A stretch of 64,000 bases of DNA from UBA1731 sp045595285 (lineage in GTDB: Bacteria > Verrucomicrobiota > Kiritimatiellia > RFP12 > UBA1067): contig JAZOAC010000164.1 in NCBI GenBank assembly GCA_045595285.1, forward strand, positions 37,688-101,687. The letters run 5' to 3'. Made by a program: the position numbers and the translations under genes. Positions within the stretch are counted from its first letter, which is position 1. The number at the start of each line of letters is the position of its first letter. Positions 43,559 to 52,148 of this stretch are shown here, piece after piece. The notes under the pieces were generated by a model. The model saw only the letters and a list, made by a program, of their open reading frames with translations. It was not told the origin of the DNA and did no database searches.

Positions 43559-45808
43559 CTACCTCACATATGCCACGGTTCGCGCTATGATTTCATCCTG
43601 AATTGTCTTCTTGAACCGGACAAAATAGCCGGAAAAGCCCGACACCCTTACACGCAGTGTAGGATATTTCTCAGGATGCTTCTGAGCGTCAATCAGCGTC
43701 TCGCGCGAAACATGGTTGAGCTGCAGGTGGATTCCGCCTTCGCGGAAATATGTCTCGACAAGGATGACGACTTTCTCGAATTCATTGTCGTCCGAGACCG
43801 TGGAAGCCGGCAGCGACAGGTTCATGATTGCGCCGCCGCACATCATGTGCTCCGGATCCGACCGCGCCACGGAGAGAAGCGTGGACGTCGCCTCGCCGCT
43901 TCCGTGATTCATCGCGGGGCCGCTGCCGAAGGACATGTCCTCGCCGGCCCTGCGTCCATCGGGCGTCGCTCCCGTCACACGGCCAAACAGCGCACCATGG
44001 TCATGGTAGCCGGTAAGAGTGCCGAAGTCAAAGAGGTTTCCAAACCTGTCGCGCCGCCCGTCGGCGATGCGGAAGAGCGCCATGTGCACAAACTGCGCCA
44101 CCTCGTTCGTAAACGGTTCGTTGTTGCCGAAGAACCGCCCTTCACGGGAAATCTTCTGATGAAGTTTCTCGTGCCCTTTCCAGTTCATCGCGATTGCCGC
44201 AACCAGCTCATCCATCGTGCAGCGCTTCTCCTCGAACACGAACTGACGCACTATGCAGAGGGAATCAATCAGGTTGGGAATGCCGATTGCCAGCACCAGA
44301 GGATCCGCACACGAAGCGCCACCACGTGTAGGACTCTGCGCATTCTCAATGCATCCATCCAGAAAGAGTGCGGAAAGGATGTTGCAGTCGCCCGCGCGGA
44401 GCTCGTTGAACTTGTCGAACCACACCACGTATTCATCGAATTCGCGCCGGAACTGATTCTCGAAAAGCTTGCTGAAGTCTGCCCAGCTGCGGCAGGCGAG
44501 AACTTCCGTGCGACGATCGGTGAACAGTTTGTCCATCGTGCGAAGGACGTTCCATTTACATCCGCCGAGCGACACACCTCCCATGAAGGTAAGCTCGTTG
44601 CATCCGGTCATGCAGTAATCGCGCGCCTTTTCAACAGGCATGCCGAAATGCTTCGTAAAACCCTCGATTCGCGGCATGTCTCCGTCAAAGGCGATGCGCA
44701 TGTTTGGGTCCTTGCGCTCGCAGTCGAGCATGAAGCGCAGCACCTCGCGCTTGGTGCCGGGATGCCAGCGGAACGACATCTGAGGACGCTTGAGATCGAG
44801 CGCCATCGCCGACTCGACCACAAGCTGCGAGAACTCCGACCAGCCGTCCCGTCCGTCCGGAGTCAATCCGCCGACGGTCATATGGCACTCGCCGCCCTTA
44901 TCATAGTTCGAAGACTTGTGCGAAGTGTGGGCGTCAATGTATATGAAAAGCTCCTGCAGAGCCTCCTCCGCCTGAACACGTGTAAGCGTTCCCTTCTTCA
45001 GGTCGGCAAAGTATAATGGAGCAAGATACTGATCAATGCGTCCAATTGCATCTGCAAGACAATCGAAGCAGAAGTATATGCTTTGTACCGCATCAAGGAA
45101 CGATTTCGCCGGCTGCATTGGCACACGTTCGCAACGTTCCGCCATCTCAAGAAGTTTCGCCTTTCGGGCGGCATTCGCTTCGGCGGCAGCCTGACGGCGG
45201 CACTCCGCTGCGCAGTTCGCCACACGCGTCTCTAGGCCATCCATCGCAAGCTCCATGCCTTTGAGGTAGTCGAGACGCTCCTTGTTGCCTGCCCACTTGC
45301 GCTTCGACGCCTCTATCTCTTCTCGAATTTGGATAAGTCCGCCGTTGATGAGCTTGGGGTAGTTAATGCTGCTATGCTGCCATTCGAAAGTCGCAAGGGC
45401 ATCTTGAGGTTTTTTGTAGTAACGCTTATAGCCATGCTGCTTAAACGCCTTATGCCCAATGCGCTGAAAAAGGTCACTCTCCACAGAGCCGTCAAACGAC
45501 AGCCAGCCTACAAGCTCCTCGTCCGGCCATATCGCGACCGGCTGGGCCGAGATATACTCCTTGAGCCGCTTTCCGATCCGCACCGGTTCTGGAAGAGCCA
45601 TATCGGCAGAATCATACGCAACACGAAGAGGTTTAGGTCTTATATCTCCAGCCAACGCCCTCGCAAGCAACCGCTGGATACGCCCGCCGGGAATCCGAGC
45701 GCCAGCGCCGAAAGGCCGCAGCGCATCAACGGCAAATGCCGGTCGCTTCCAGTCCATAACAACCGCTGCCGACGATGCGGCTATAAAAGATCTGCGTGTC
45801 AGTTTCAT
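43559..45808 (-). CDS. GRE2: Tat-signal glycyl radical enzyme with C-N-E active site
   Basis: 749 residues from the ATG at 45808, which has AAGAAGGCG upstream and places a Tat motif at residues 4-9 (TRRSFI), an Ala/Val core and an AFA|VDA cleavage-like end. The radical glycine is Gly724 in RVSGFSGYF. The thiyl Cys403 lies in MTGCNELTF with Glu405, the Cys-x-Glu pattern of family dehydratases and related lyases. The reaction is therefore likely elimination or C-C/C-N/C-S cleavage of a small diol, hydroxy acid or sulfonate rather than pyruvate cleavage; the substrate is unknown. It is preceded by a beta-helix gene and followed by its activase. A Tat signal on an enzyme of this class is unusual. 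Confidence 0.9.
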   Translation of the reverse strand: MKLTRRSFIAASSAAVVMDWKRPAFAVDALRPFGAGARIPGGRIQRLLARALAGDIRPKPLRVAYDSADMALPEPVRIGKRLKEYISAQPVAIWPDEELVGWLSFDGSVESDLFQRIGHKAFKQHGYKRYYKKPQDALATFEWQHSSINYPKLINGGLIQIREEIEASKRKWAGNKERLDYLKGMELAMDGLETRVANCAAECRRQAAAEANAARKAKLLEMAERCERVPMQPAKSFLDAVQSIYFCFDCLADAIGRIDQYLAPLYFADLKKGTLTRVQAEEALQELFIYIDAHTSHKSSNYDKGGECHMTVGGLTPDGRDGWSEFSQLVVESAMALDLKRPQMSFRWHPGTKREVLRFMLDCERKDPNMRIAFDGDMPRIEGFTKHFGMPVEKARDYCMTGCNELTFMGGVSLGGCKWNVLRTMDKLFTDRRTEVLACRSWADFSKLFENQFRREFDEYVVWFDKFNELRAGDCNILSALFLDGCIENAQSPTRGGASCADPLVLAIGIPNLIDSLCIVRQFVFEEKRCTMDELVAAIAMNWKGHEKLHQKISREGRFFGNNEPFTNEVAQFVHMALFRIADGRRDRFGNLFDFGTLTGYHDHGALFGRVTGATPDGRRAGEDMSFGSGPAMNHGSGEATSTLLSVARSDPEHMMCGGAIMNLSLPASTVSDDNEFEKVVILVETYFREGGIHLQLNHVSRETLIDAQKHPEKYPTLRVRVSGFSGYFVRFKKTIQDEIIARTVAYVR

Positions 45809-45892
45809 ATATCGCCTTCTTTCATTGTTGTTCCACAGTGCCTTAATAATATGGTTTCCATAAGACCTATTGCAAAGCCGAATGCAGGCCAA

Positions 45893-47857
45893 TCATGGAG
45901 ACAAGCAGCCGACCGTGATCACCGCATTGGGATCGGTTGATACAAGCGGAATGCCGCCAACGCCAATCTGAAACCGCAGGTCGTCCTGATTCCTGATAAA
46001 CCTAAGGTGCCACACCTCATCAGAAGCCGTCTTGCTGCGCTTAACATTGAAGTTCATTATCGACGACTGGTACGGCATGTCCGCAACCTCCCTGCCGAAG
46101 GCATCAAACAGCTTGGCCTGTACAGGCTCGATCGGAGATATGTTCACCGACACCATCTCAGACTCCGCCGGCACGCAGAAGTACAAGGACTTATTCTCCG
46201 CCTGGAATAGCGCCACCGGAGCGTCGGCCTGCAAAGCTCCAACGGCACCATCGCACGCCATCTGGATTACCGCTGTGTTGCGCGGAGAGACCTCAAACCT
46301 GTACACGTTGGCACCCTTCGCCTTGATGGTGTATTCGAACCTGCCGACAGGAACGTCCAACATACCGAGGTCGGTGCCGATTTTGTCAAGCATCTGCACC
46401 ACGGCCGCGACAGGCTCCGTTCTGTTCTTGCGAAGTTTCTTGGACCTGAAATGGACCTTGTACTCACCGGCGCCCGGGACCGACACCACATACACGAATG
46501 GGTTGCGCACGGTCGGCATGAACATACCCTTTGCGGGAGGCTTCCCAGACATGGGCTTGAGATTGGTATATTCCACCGTCGTCGACTTGAACTTGGCAAT
46601 AAGTTCAGGACGTGGCCTGTGCTTCGCGGCGAACACACCTAGATCGAACGTCTCTCGCTGACCACCTCGCTCAACCGCAATCTCGCCTGTGAATCTCTCG
46701 CTGATTCCATATCCGCGCGGAGCTTCGAACGCACAAACCTTCTTGCCTTCATCAACCATTACGGTGCAGCGATTGAAGGCAAGGTTGCCGAAATCGCCGT
46801 TGAACCGGCTGTTGTTGAACAGAATTGCGCATTCCGACTTCGATCCTCTCGCATCAATGACACAGCCGGTGAAACTGATGTCCACGCCATTGGTGGAAAG
46901 GTTGGTTATCTTCACTGGAACGCTGTGATTCCCTGCGAACTCGCAATTCTCGAATCTTACGAAACCCTTAACCTGTCCGAACTTCTCGATACGAACCGGA
47001 TTCCCAGCCATGAATGCCACCCCGCAGCTACCATTGCCTTTCGCTTTGCAGCGGCGGAACGTTATGGATACGGGCGTCGTACTCGCAGTGAGTGCCGCGA
47101 AGTAGAAATCGATGCCGTGCGCCTTGTTTCCGTTGAATTCACAGTCTTCGTACAGGACGTTTACGTATTTCTTCATGCTCTTCCTGTTCGGTTCCATGTC
47201 AATGCCGGAATTCGGCGCCGTGCCAGACGTCTCGTTGAAACAGCAGCGGCGAACCGTCATGCCGTCCACGCTGATCGGGCTCATCCCCTGACGGTGATGG
47301 TCACGGACGACAAGGTTCTCGAGCGTGACATTCTTCGCTCCGTTCACATAGATGCCATCACCGCCGGAGGACAGGATCGCAAGATCCTTGACCGTAACAT
47401 CCTGCGCGGAGAGGATGGACACCGCATGACGCCATTCGCTGTGTGCGTATTTCTGCTTCGGGTCGTGGTAGTCCGCTTTGTTCATCGCCAGCACGGCATT
47501 GCCTTCGCCACGCAGGATGACATTTTTCGCTTTACTGGTGATGCGGATAAGGCATTCGCTTCTGCCGTAGAACTCGCCGCGTTTCGCCTTGAGCGTCACA
47601 CCGTCGGCTAGCACCACCTCAATGTTGGAATTGGTGATGAACAGCGGTCTTGCGATCCAGTCTCCCGCCTGTCGGTCAATAATGACCTTGTTCGCGCCGG
47701 AGTCGAACGCCGCCTGCAAAGCGGCGGTCGAGTCCGCAGCGTTCCAGCCGAACGACGATGCGTTCACAACCCCTTCAGCGCCTGCCGCACCGAACGAGCT
47801 GAACGCCACAGCAGCGGCAAATGCAATCCATTCTACGAATGTCTTTCCCATCTTCAT
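45893..47857 (-). CDS. Secreted right-handed beta-helix protein in the GRE2 operon
   Basis: 654 residues with a Sec signal (WIAFAAAVAFSSFGAAGA). The cap SSFGWNAADSTAALQAAFDS and rungs such as VTVKDLAILSSGGDGIYVNG mark the pectate-lyase-like beta-helix. The last 250 residues are beta-rich. It is a paralogue of 10141-12153 and of the truncated helix at the end of 52149-53735. It stands 84 nt before GRE2. In two loci a beta-helix protein precedes a GRE or its remnant, so the pair may act in sequence: the helix protein releases a monomer that the GRE transforms. Confidence 0.8.
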   Translation of the reverse strand: MKMGKTFVEWIAFAAAVAFSSFGAAGAEGVVNASSFGWNAADSTAALQAAFDSGANKVIIDRQAGDWIARPLFITNSNIEVVLADGVTLKAKRGEFYGRSECLIRITSKAKNVILRGEGNAVLAMNKADYHDPKQKYAHSEWRHAVSILSAQDVTVKDLAILSSGGDGIYVNGAKNVTLENLVVRDHHRQGMSPISVDGMTVRRCCFNETSGTAPNSGIDMEPNRKSMKKYVNVLYEDCEFNGNKAHGIDFYFAALTASTTPVSITFRRCKAKGNGSCGVAFMAGNPVRIEKFGQVKGFVRFENCEFAGNHSVPVKITNLSTNGVDISFTGCVIDARGSKSECAILFNNSRFNGDFGNLAFNRCTVMVDEGKKVCAFEAPRGYGISERFTGEIAVERGGQRETFDLGVFAAKHRPRPELIAKFKSTTVEYTNLKPMSGKPPAKGMFMPTVRNPFVYVVSVPGAGEYKVHFRSKKLRKNRTEPVAAVVQMLDKIGTDLGMLDVPVGRFEYTIKAKGANVYRFEVSPRNTAVIQMACDGAVGALQADAPVALFQAENKSLYFCVPAESEMVSVNISPIEPVQAKLFDAFGREVADMPYQSSIMNFNVKRSKTASDEVWHLRFIRNQDDLRFQIGVGGIPLVSTDPNAVITVGCLSP

Positions 47858-47879
47858 CTTTTTGCGACACCTTTATTCA

Positions 47880-49208
47880 TTAAAAAGTACAAACGAGGCG
47901 GAAACCATAGGCACGACCGTTTACACCTCCGGAGACCGAACCGCGAGACGCAGAACGGCAATCTTTGGCCGAGGAACGCCAGTGGCCGCCACGCACTACA
48001 CGATTATCGCCCGACGACGGACCTTGGGGGTCGGTCACGTCAGAAGCAGTAAGAGCAGCGAACCAGTCGAGGCAGAACTCCGCTACATTGCCATGGCAGT
48101 CGTAGATGCCCCATGCGTTTGCTTTCTTCTGCCCGACACTCATTGCAGATTTCGCATTACCCGTTCCCAATTTATTTTCAGCACCGAACCAACCGAGTTG
48201 TACCAGATGCTCATCATACTGAATGTTCGTGACAAGCGTCGATCCTATGTAATAGTTTGTCGGACTCAGGTTCGACCCGTCATTGAAGTCCGAATCCGTC
48301 CCCGCCCGGCAGAGAAACTCCCATTGCGCCTCCGTCGGCAGATCAAACCCATCGAGACCCGTGCGCTCGCGGAGCGCGTACAGAAATGACTTCTCTCCGA
48401 CCTTTTCGTGTCCCGTGTCGGGCCAGTTAACACCATCCGCGTTTTTCGCGCCCCGCACGTCCGCATAGCTGACGTAGTTGACCGGCGCGTGGTTACCACC
48501 GTTCTGATCAGAACTATTCTTATTGATTACACGCACGTACTGGGCATGCGTGACTGGGAATACGCCTGCAAAAAATCCCTCGCTGAGCGTGACGCTGCGG
48601 ACGGTCTCCGCAGTTCCAGCGTTGTCGATCAGGCTGCCATAGGTTGTGGAGCCATGCGTGTATGTGACAGGGCCGGTCGAACCGATGCGTCTCAGCCATA
48701 AGTAGCGGTCCATGTCGGCTGTGTTGTTGGCTTGTCCGTATTGGTTTGTTGAAGGGCCCGTAAAGGTGTAGGTTACCGGATAGCTGGTTGCGGACTGTCC
48801 ACCATCCAAATCAACCTTCATATACACGCCCGGTATCTGATATATCTGATTTGTGTAGTAGGCGCTCAGGCGAATGACGGCGTTGGTGGCGAGGTTCCCG
48901 CGCCAATCCTTGCGCGCGCGCCAGCGGATGGTGTGTGAGCCAGGATTGATCACATCGGCCTCGGTCATGCTGTAGGATCCCGTGAGAGTGGAGAGATATT
49001 CCGAGCCGATTGAGACGCCGTTCGTAAGCACATCCATACGAACGATACCTGGGTGGTTCTCAAGTTTGTAATTGACGACGACGTCCTGCGTCCGCGATTC
49101 CTGCTTAACTGAGGTCATCGTTACAACAATCGGGTTTTCAAGGTAGTCCTCCGCGAAAGACGGGAGAAGCGCAGATACAGCCAGTACCTTTACAAGTATT
49201 TTCTTCAT
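47880..49208 (-). CDS. Secreted SUMF1-fold protein C
   Basis: 442 residues with a Sec signal (MKKILVKVLAVSALLPSFAE). The shared beta domain is followed by a SUMF1 fold (LPTEAQWEFLCRAG, WGIYDCHGNVAEFCLDW, RVVRGGHWRSSAKDCRSASR, FRLVC). As in the paralogues, the formylglycine-enzyme Cys pair is absent. It lies 44 nt after a small secreted gene and 22 nt before a beta-helix gene. Role unknown; a surface or periplasmic binding protein is likely. Confidence 0.82.
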   Translation of the reverse strand: MKKILVKVLAVSALLPSFAEDYLENPIVVTMTSVKQESRTQDVVVNYKLENHPGIVRMDVLTNGVSIGSEYLSTLTGSYSMTEADVINPGSHTIRWRARKDWRGNLATNAVIRLSAYYTNQIYQIPGVYMKVDLDGGQSATSYPVTYTFTGPSTNQYGQANNTADMDRYLWLRRIGSTGPVTYTHGSTTYGSLIDNAGTAETVRSVTLSEGFFAGVFPVTHAQYVRVINKNSSDQNGGNHAPVNYVSYADVRGAKNADGVNWPDTGHEKVGEKSFLYALRERTGLDGFDLPTEAQWEFLCRAGTDSDFNDGSNLSPTNYYIGSTLVTNIQYDEHLVQLGWFGAENKLGTGNAKSAMSVGQKKANAWGIYDCHGNVAEFCLDWFAALTASDVTDPQGPSSGDNRVVRGGHWRSSAKDCRSASRGSVSGGVNGRAYGFRLVCTF

Positions 49209-49252
49209 TTGCAGTTCCTTTGACGGGTGAATTGTTTTGAATTTTAAGTTGC

Positions 49253-49528
49253 CTATCGGAAGATGACCACGAAACTAATTTCTCTAAGCGTGTCGATGGA
49301 GATGACATGCTCGTCATTATCGCACAGACGGGTCTCAACAACAGGGATGGTCATCTCGTCGTATGCGACAGGCGTCGACGCTGGCACAATAGAATCTGTC
49401 GAATCAGGAGCGACAACAGCGACGGCCTGCCGCATCCACAGCACAAGAAACGACAAAAACACCAGCAATTTTATCATAAGCCCTACTTTTTTCATTTTCA
49501 CACTCATCATCATTTTGACAATTTTCAT
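49253..49528 (-). CDS. Small secreted protein paired with SUMF1-fold protein C
   Basis: 91 residues. A Lys/Met-rich start leads to the hydrophobic core MIKLLVFLSFLVLWM and a cleavage-like AVAVVAP. The mature part of about 55 residues ends in a short strand (EISFVVIFR). AAGGAG lies 9 nt before the ATG at 49528. It follows the GH42-like gene by 37 nt and precedes SUMF1-fold protein C. No family is recognised. Confidence 0.6.
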   Translation of the reverse strand: MKIVKMMMSVKMKKVGLMIKLLVFLSFLVLWMRQAVAVVAPDSTDSIVPASTPVAYDEMTIPVVETRLCDNDEHVISIDTLREISFVVIFR

Positions 49529-49565
49529 ATCATGTTCTCCTTGATTGTTTTCCGTTGAATTACTC

Positions 49566-51617
49566 TCACTTCACAGACATCCGCCATACGCGCGTTTCGC
49601 CGAGTTTCAGCTTTTCGGTTATCGCTGTCACACCCTTGCGCGACGGCGATGCGCCGAAGATCTCACTGACATCGGATTTGACGGGCAGACAGACCTTCTT
49701 TTCGCCGTCCGAAGACGCATGCAGCATCACATATCCGCGCCCTGCGGTGAGCACATCATTGGAGTCTATCCAGATATGCGCTCCGGCATCGCGCAATGCG
49801 CTGCGCAACGCGGCCGGCTCTGGCGGCTCGGCCATGAACACGCTTCTCCATCCGTCGCGCTCGCACACCGTACTTCCCGCCGGCTCCAAAAGACGGCGGC
49901 ACGGAGGCTTGTCGCCAAGGTATTTGTATTTTACGGGTACGCCGGTCAACTCTCCCACTCTTTCGACGCTTCCCTCGTCTATGCCGTCGTAATAGCCGGG
50001 AGCGAAGAACCATATCGCAGTCTTGTCTGGACGCCGCACGACCGCCTTTATCCTCTCGCGCATCTTGGGCGAGAGCGTAAAGAGATTGGGGAATATGTAC
50101 ACCTTGTAGTCGGGCGTGCGCGGATTGTCGATATCCGCAAGTTCGTATGAATCCATCGGCACTCCGCAGAACGGAAACAGGTTACGGTGCAGCGCCACAT
50201 GCGCGTAGGCGCCCATGTGGACGGCATGGGTCCCGCCCCGGCTGGCCGTGATGTATTCGTCGGCGGGAATGAAAAGCGCGACTTCCGCCGGTGTCCACTT
50301 GGCCGTCTCCAATGTGGCGGCGGCTTCCGCCGCACCGATGCGGATCGACTCCATGATCTCCGGTGCGGAAAAGGTCGCGTTTCCGCCCAGCATGAACCAC
50401 CAGTTCTCCCAGCCGCCGCACAGGCTCTTGCCTATGGAGCGGCGGACAATGGCGAGCGATTCATTGAGCGGACGCCGCCTGGTCTGCGGTGTCGGAGAAA
50501 ATGACGGCTCTGAAAGGAACGTACGGAAGTCGCTCTCCTCGAAATACACGACATTGTGCAGACGGTAGGAGGATTGATAGAGGGTCTGAGATCTTCCGCT
50601 CCATCCTATCTCCCGGCTCGCGTTGTACATCGGCGGAGCCGCGAGAAAATCGACTTTCCCCGATCTGAGGAGACGCGAAATCCTGCCATGGTCGGCGGAT
50701 GTGTAGCCGAAGAACGCGCCGACAAGCTTTTTGCCGCCGGTCAGTTCCTTCACGCACGACGCCGCATCCATAAGCATTTCGACGAGCGCATCCGCCCTTG
50801 CATTCACATCCCGTCTTCTGTCTGCAAATGCGGAATACGGAGCAAGCGCATCGAGCGCGTCGCATTTCGCCTTGGCGAACATGCCGGGGCCGCCGTATCT
50901 TCCGATGGAAAGCCATTCGCCGCAGGAGAAGGCGCCGAGATGATATCCGATGACGCGATCTGCGTAATCCGACTTCTCCACATGCGCTATCATGTCCTTG
51001 AGCATGCCGCGGTAGAGTTTGCGCCATGCCGCCGACTCCGGCCGGGGAGCCCTTACATAGTTCCGCCGGTGATTATCGGTCATTTCAACCTTCACAATCT
51101 CTTCAGGATGGCGGTCGCTCCATTTGGCGGGAGGGTCGATCTTTATGCGAGGAAAGATCAGCTCCTGCGGCGAGGCGTCGATCAGTCCACGGACGATTGC
51201 ATCGAACAGCTCGAAGTCGTACACCCCTTCGTCAATCCACCACTGACGCGGATTGTAGCGTTTGTCGTGCATCGTCCAAACATCGCTGGCAAAATGCACT
51301 CCGGCATCGCTGAACTCCTTTAGTACGGGAACTGCCGCACCTAACTTACAGGCAGGCGACGGCATGACCGCCGTCGCCGCAACCGGCTTGCCGTCAATGG
51401 CGAAGCGCGGCACGCCGCCGACATTCACCACCGACATGTCAGTCGCCGAAGCGCAACAGGCAAATAAGGCTGATGCAAAAAACGAAAGATCCCAACTTTT
51501 TCTGTAGAGTAGAGACCCACGCCTCGACGTTGCCGTCGATGCGGCTTCCCCCTCGTCAAACCGTACGTGCGGATTTCCCGCATACGGCTTTCCATTGAGT
51601 GATTCTCTCCCTGTCAC
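49566..51617 (-). CDS. GH42-like glycoside hydrolase with intron-derived N-terminus
   Basis: 683 residues if started at the GTG at 51617, which has AAAGGAGC 8 nt upstream. The first 37 residues (from TGRESLNGKPYAGNPHVRFD) are encoded by the tail of a group II intron and are not part of the original protein. The signal peptide follows only at about residue 43 (LSFFASALFACCASA). The mature protein has a TIM barrel (FASDVWTMHD, GYHLGAFSCGEW) and a later trimerisation-like domain (KVYIFPNLFTL, IWFFAPGYYDG), suggesting GH42 beta-galactosidase relatives. It may be exported poorly because the signal is internal. It is first in the 51617-42800 operon. Confidence 0.7.
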   Translation of the reverse strand: MTGRESLNGKPYAGNPHVRFDEGEAASTATSRRGSLLYRKSWDLSFFASALFACCASATDMSVVNVGGVPRFAIDGKPVAATAVMPSPACKLGAAVPVLKEFSDAGVHFASDVWTMHDKRYNPRQWWIDEGVYDFELFDAIVRGLIDASPQELIFPRIKIDPPAKWSDRHPEEIVKVEMTDNHRRNYVRAPRPESAAWRKLYRGMLKDMIAHVEKSDYADRVIGYHLGAFSCGEWLSIGRYGGPGMFAKAKCDALDALAPYSAFADRRRDVNARADALVEMLMDAASCVKELTGGKKLVGAFFGYTSADHGRISRLLRSGKVDFLAAPPMYNASREIGWSGRSQTLYQSSYRLHNVVYFEESDFRTFLSEPSFSPTPQTRRRPLNESLAIVRRSIGKSLCGGWENWWFMLGGNATFSAPEIMESIRIGAAEAAATLETAKWTPAEVALFIPADEYITASRGGTHAVHMGAYAHVALHRNLFPFCGVPMDSYELADIDNPRTPDYKVYIFPNLFTLSPKMRERIKAVVRRPDKTAIWFFAPGYYDGIDEGSVERVGELTGVPVKYKYLGDKPPCRRLLEPAGSTVCERDGWRSVFMAEPPEPAALRSALRDAGAHIWIDSNDVLTAGRGYVMLHASSDGEKKVCLPVKSDVSEIFGASPSRKGVTAITEKLKLGETRVWRMSVK
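51505..51617 (-). mobile_element. Group II intron 3' remnant (domains V and VI)
   Basis: The minus strand at about 51590-51558 has domain V: AAGCCGTA pairing with TACGGTTT, an AGC catalytic triad, an upper GCGG/CCGC stem around GAAAT and a CG bulge. Domain VI follows, with a TCGACG-GCAA-CGTCGA hairpin, and the intron ends near CTCTAC (51505-51510). No reverse transcriptase gene or 5' intron part is visible. The remnant is fused in frame to the GH42-like gene. Confidence 0.78.
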
Positions 51618-51654
51618 GGCTTTTGCTCCTTTCTTTGCTTTTTAATGATCGCGT

Positions 51655-51681
51655 ATTATATTTGTTTTTTTTTTATGTCAA
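51655..51681 (-). promoter_or_regulatory. Promoter of the six-gene operon with A10 spacer
   Basis: Consensus TTGACA (51681-51676) and TATAAT (51660-51655) are separated by only 15 bp. The spacer holds ten consecutive A on the minus strand (T10 at 51665-51674). Two extra bases would give the optimum of 17. Confidence 0.65.
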
Positions 51682-51817
51682 ATCCGCATTCTCGCAGTTG
51701 CAAAGCGAATCGGCACACGCCGACCTGTTTGAGGCGCTCTCACTGCAGAAACCCTTCGCTCCGCGGTCGATACCCGCCTCCACGCCACTACGGCTCCCTC
51801 AGACGGACAGAGAAGAA

Positions 51818-51844
51818 TGAGAATATGGTTCGGACTAATTCTCA
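51818..51844. repeat. 27-bp hairpin repeat, copy 3
   Basis: TGAGAAT, ATGGTTCGGACTA, ATTCTCA. Like copy 2 it lies downstream of a GRE activase sequence, here the fragment at 51919-51969. The rest of 51682-51918 has no supported gene. Confidence 0.65.
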
Positions 51845-51918
51845 CATATGTTCAAAATCACGGTATTTGCAAAATAGGTTGTTTACCGAGTGAAATTATC
51901 ACTCTTCTATGTAGACCT

Positions 51919-51969
51919 TTAAAGTCCAGGTCTCTGAGCCTTGTCGCCCCCGTACGGCACATAGGGCAT
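51919..51969 (-). pseudogene. C-terminal scrap of a second GRE activase
   Basis: The minus frame reads MPYVPYGGDKAQRPGL then TAA. The intact activase at 42800-43555 has MPYVPYGVDKAQKLGL near its C-terminus, and the DNA is similar over about 35 bp. Sequence on either side does not match the activase. The fragment lies just downstream of a gene that ends in a truncated beta-helix; 51970-52148 holds nothing else recognisable. Confidence 0.6.
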
Positions 51970-52148
51970 GGGCAATTTCACATTCGCTTCCGATTCTGCG
52001 ACATATCGGCATCCCGGCATGGCGGGCAATCACGCACTGCCCGCATCAGCCCTGATTGGATTACCATCTTTCACTGCGCATTCGGATATGCACGCGGCTC
52101 TCGACTTTCCCATGCGCGATCTCTTTTCCTGAAACCGCACGCAGGACA

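Noticed and set aside
51682..51817. The GC-rich stretch upstream of the A10 promoter as the 5' part of the group II intron
   Set aside because: I could not find a GUGYG-type 5' intron end or an intron-encoded protein; the stretch stays unexplained.
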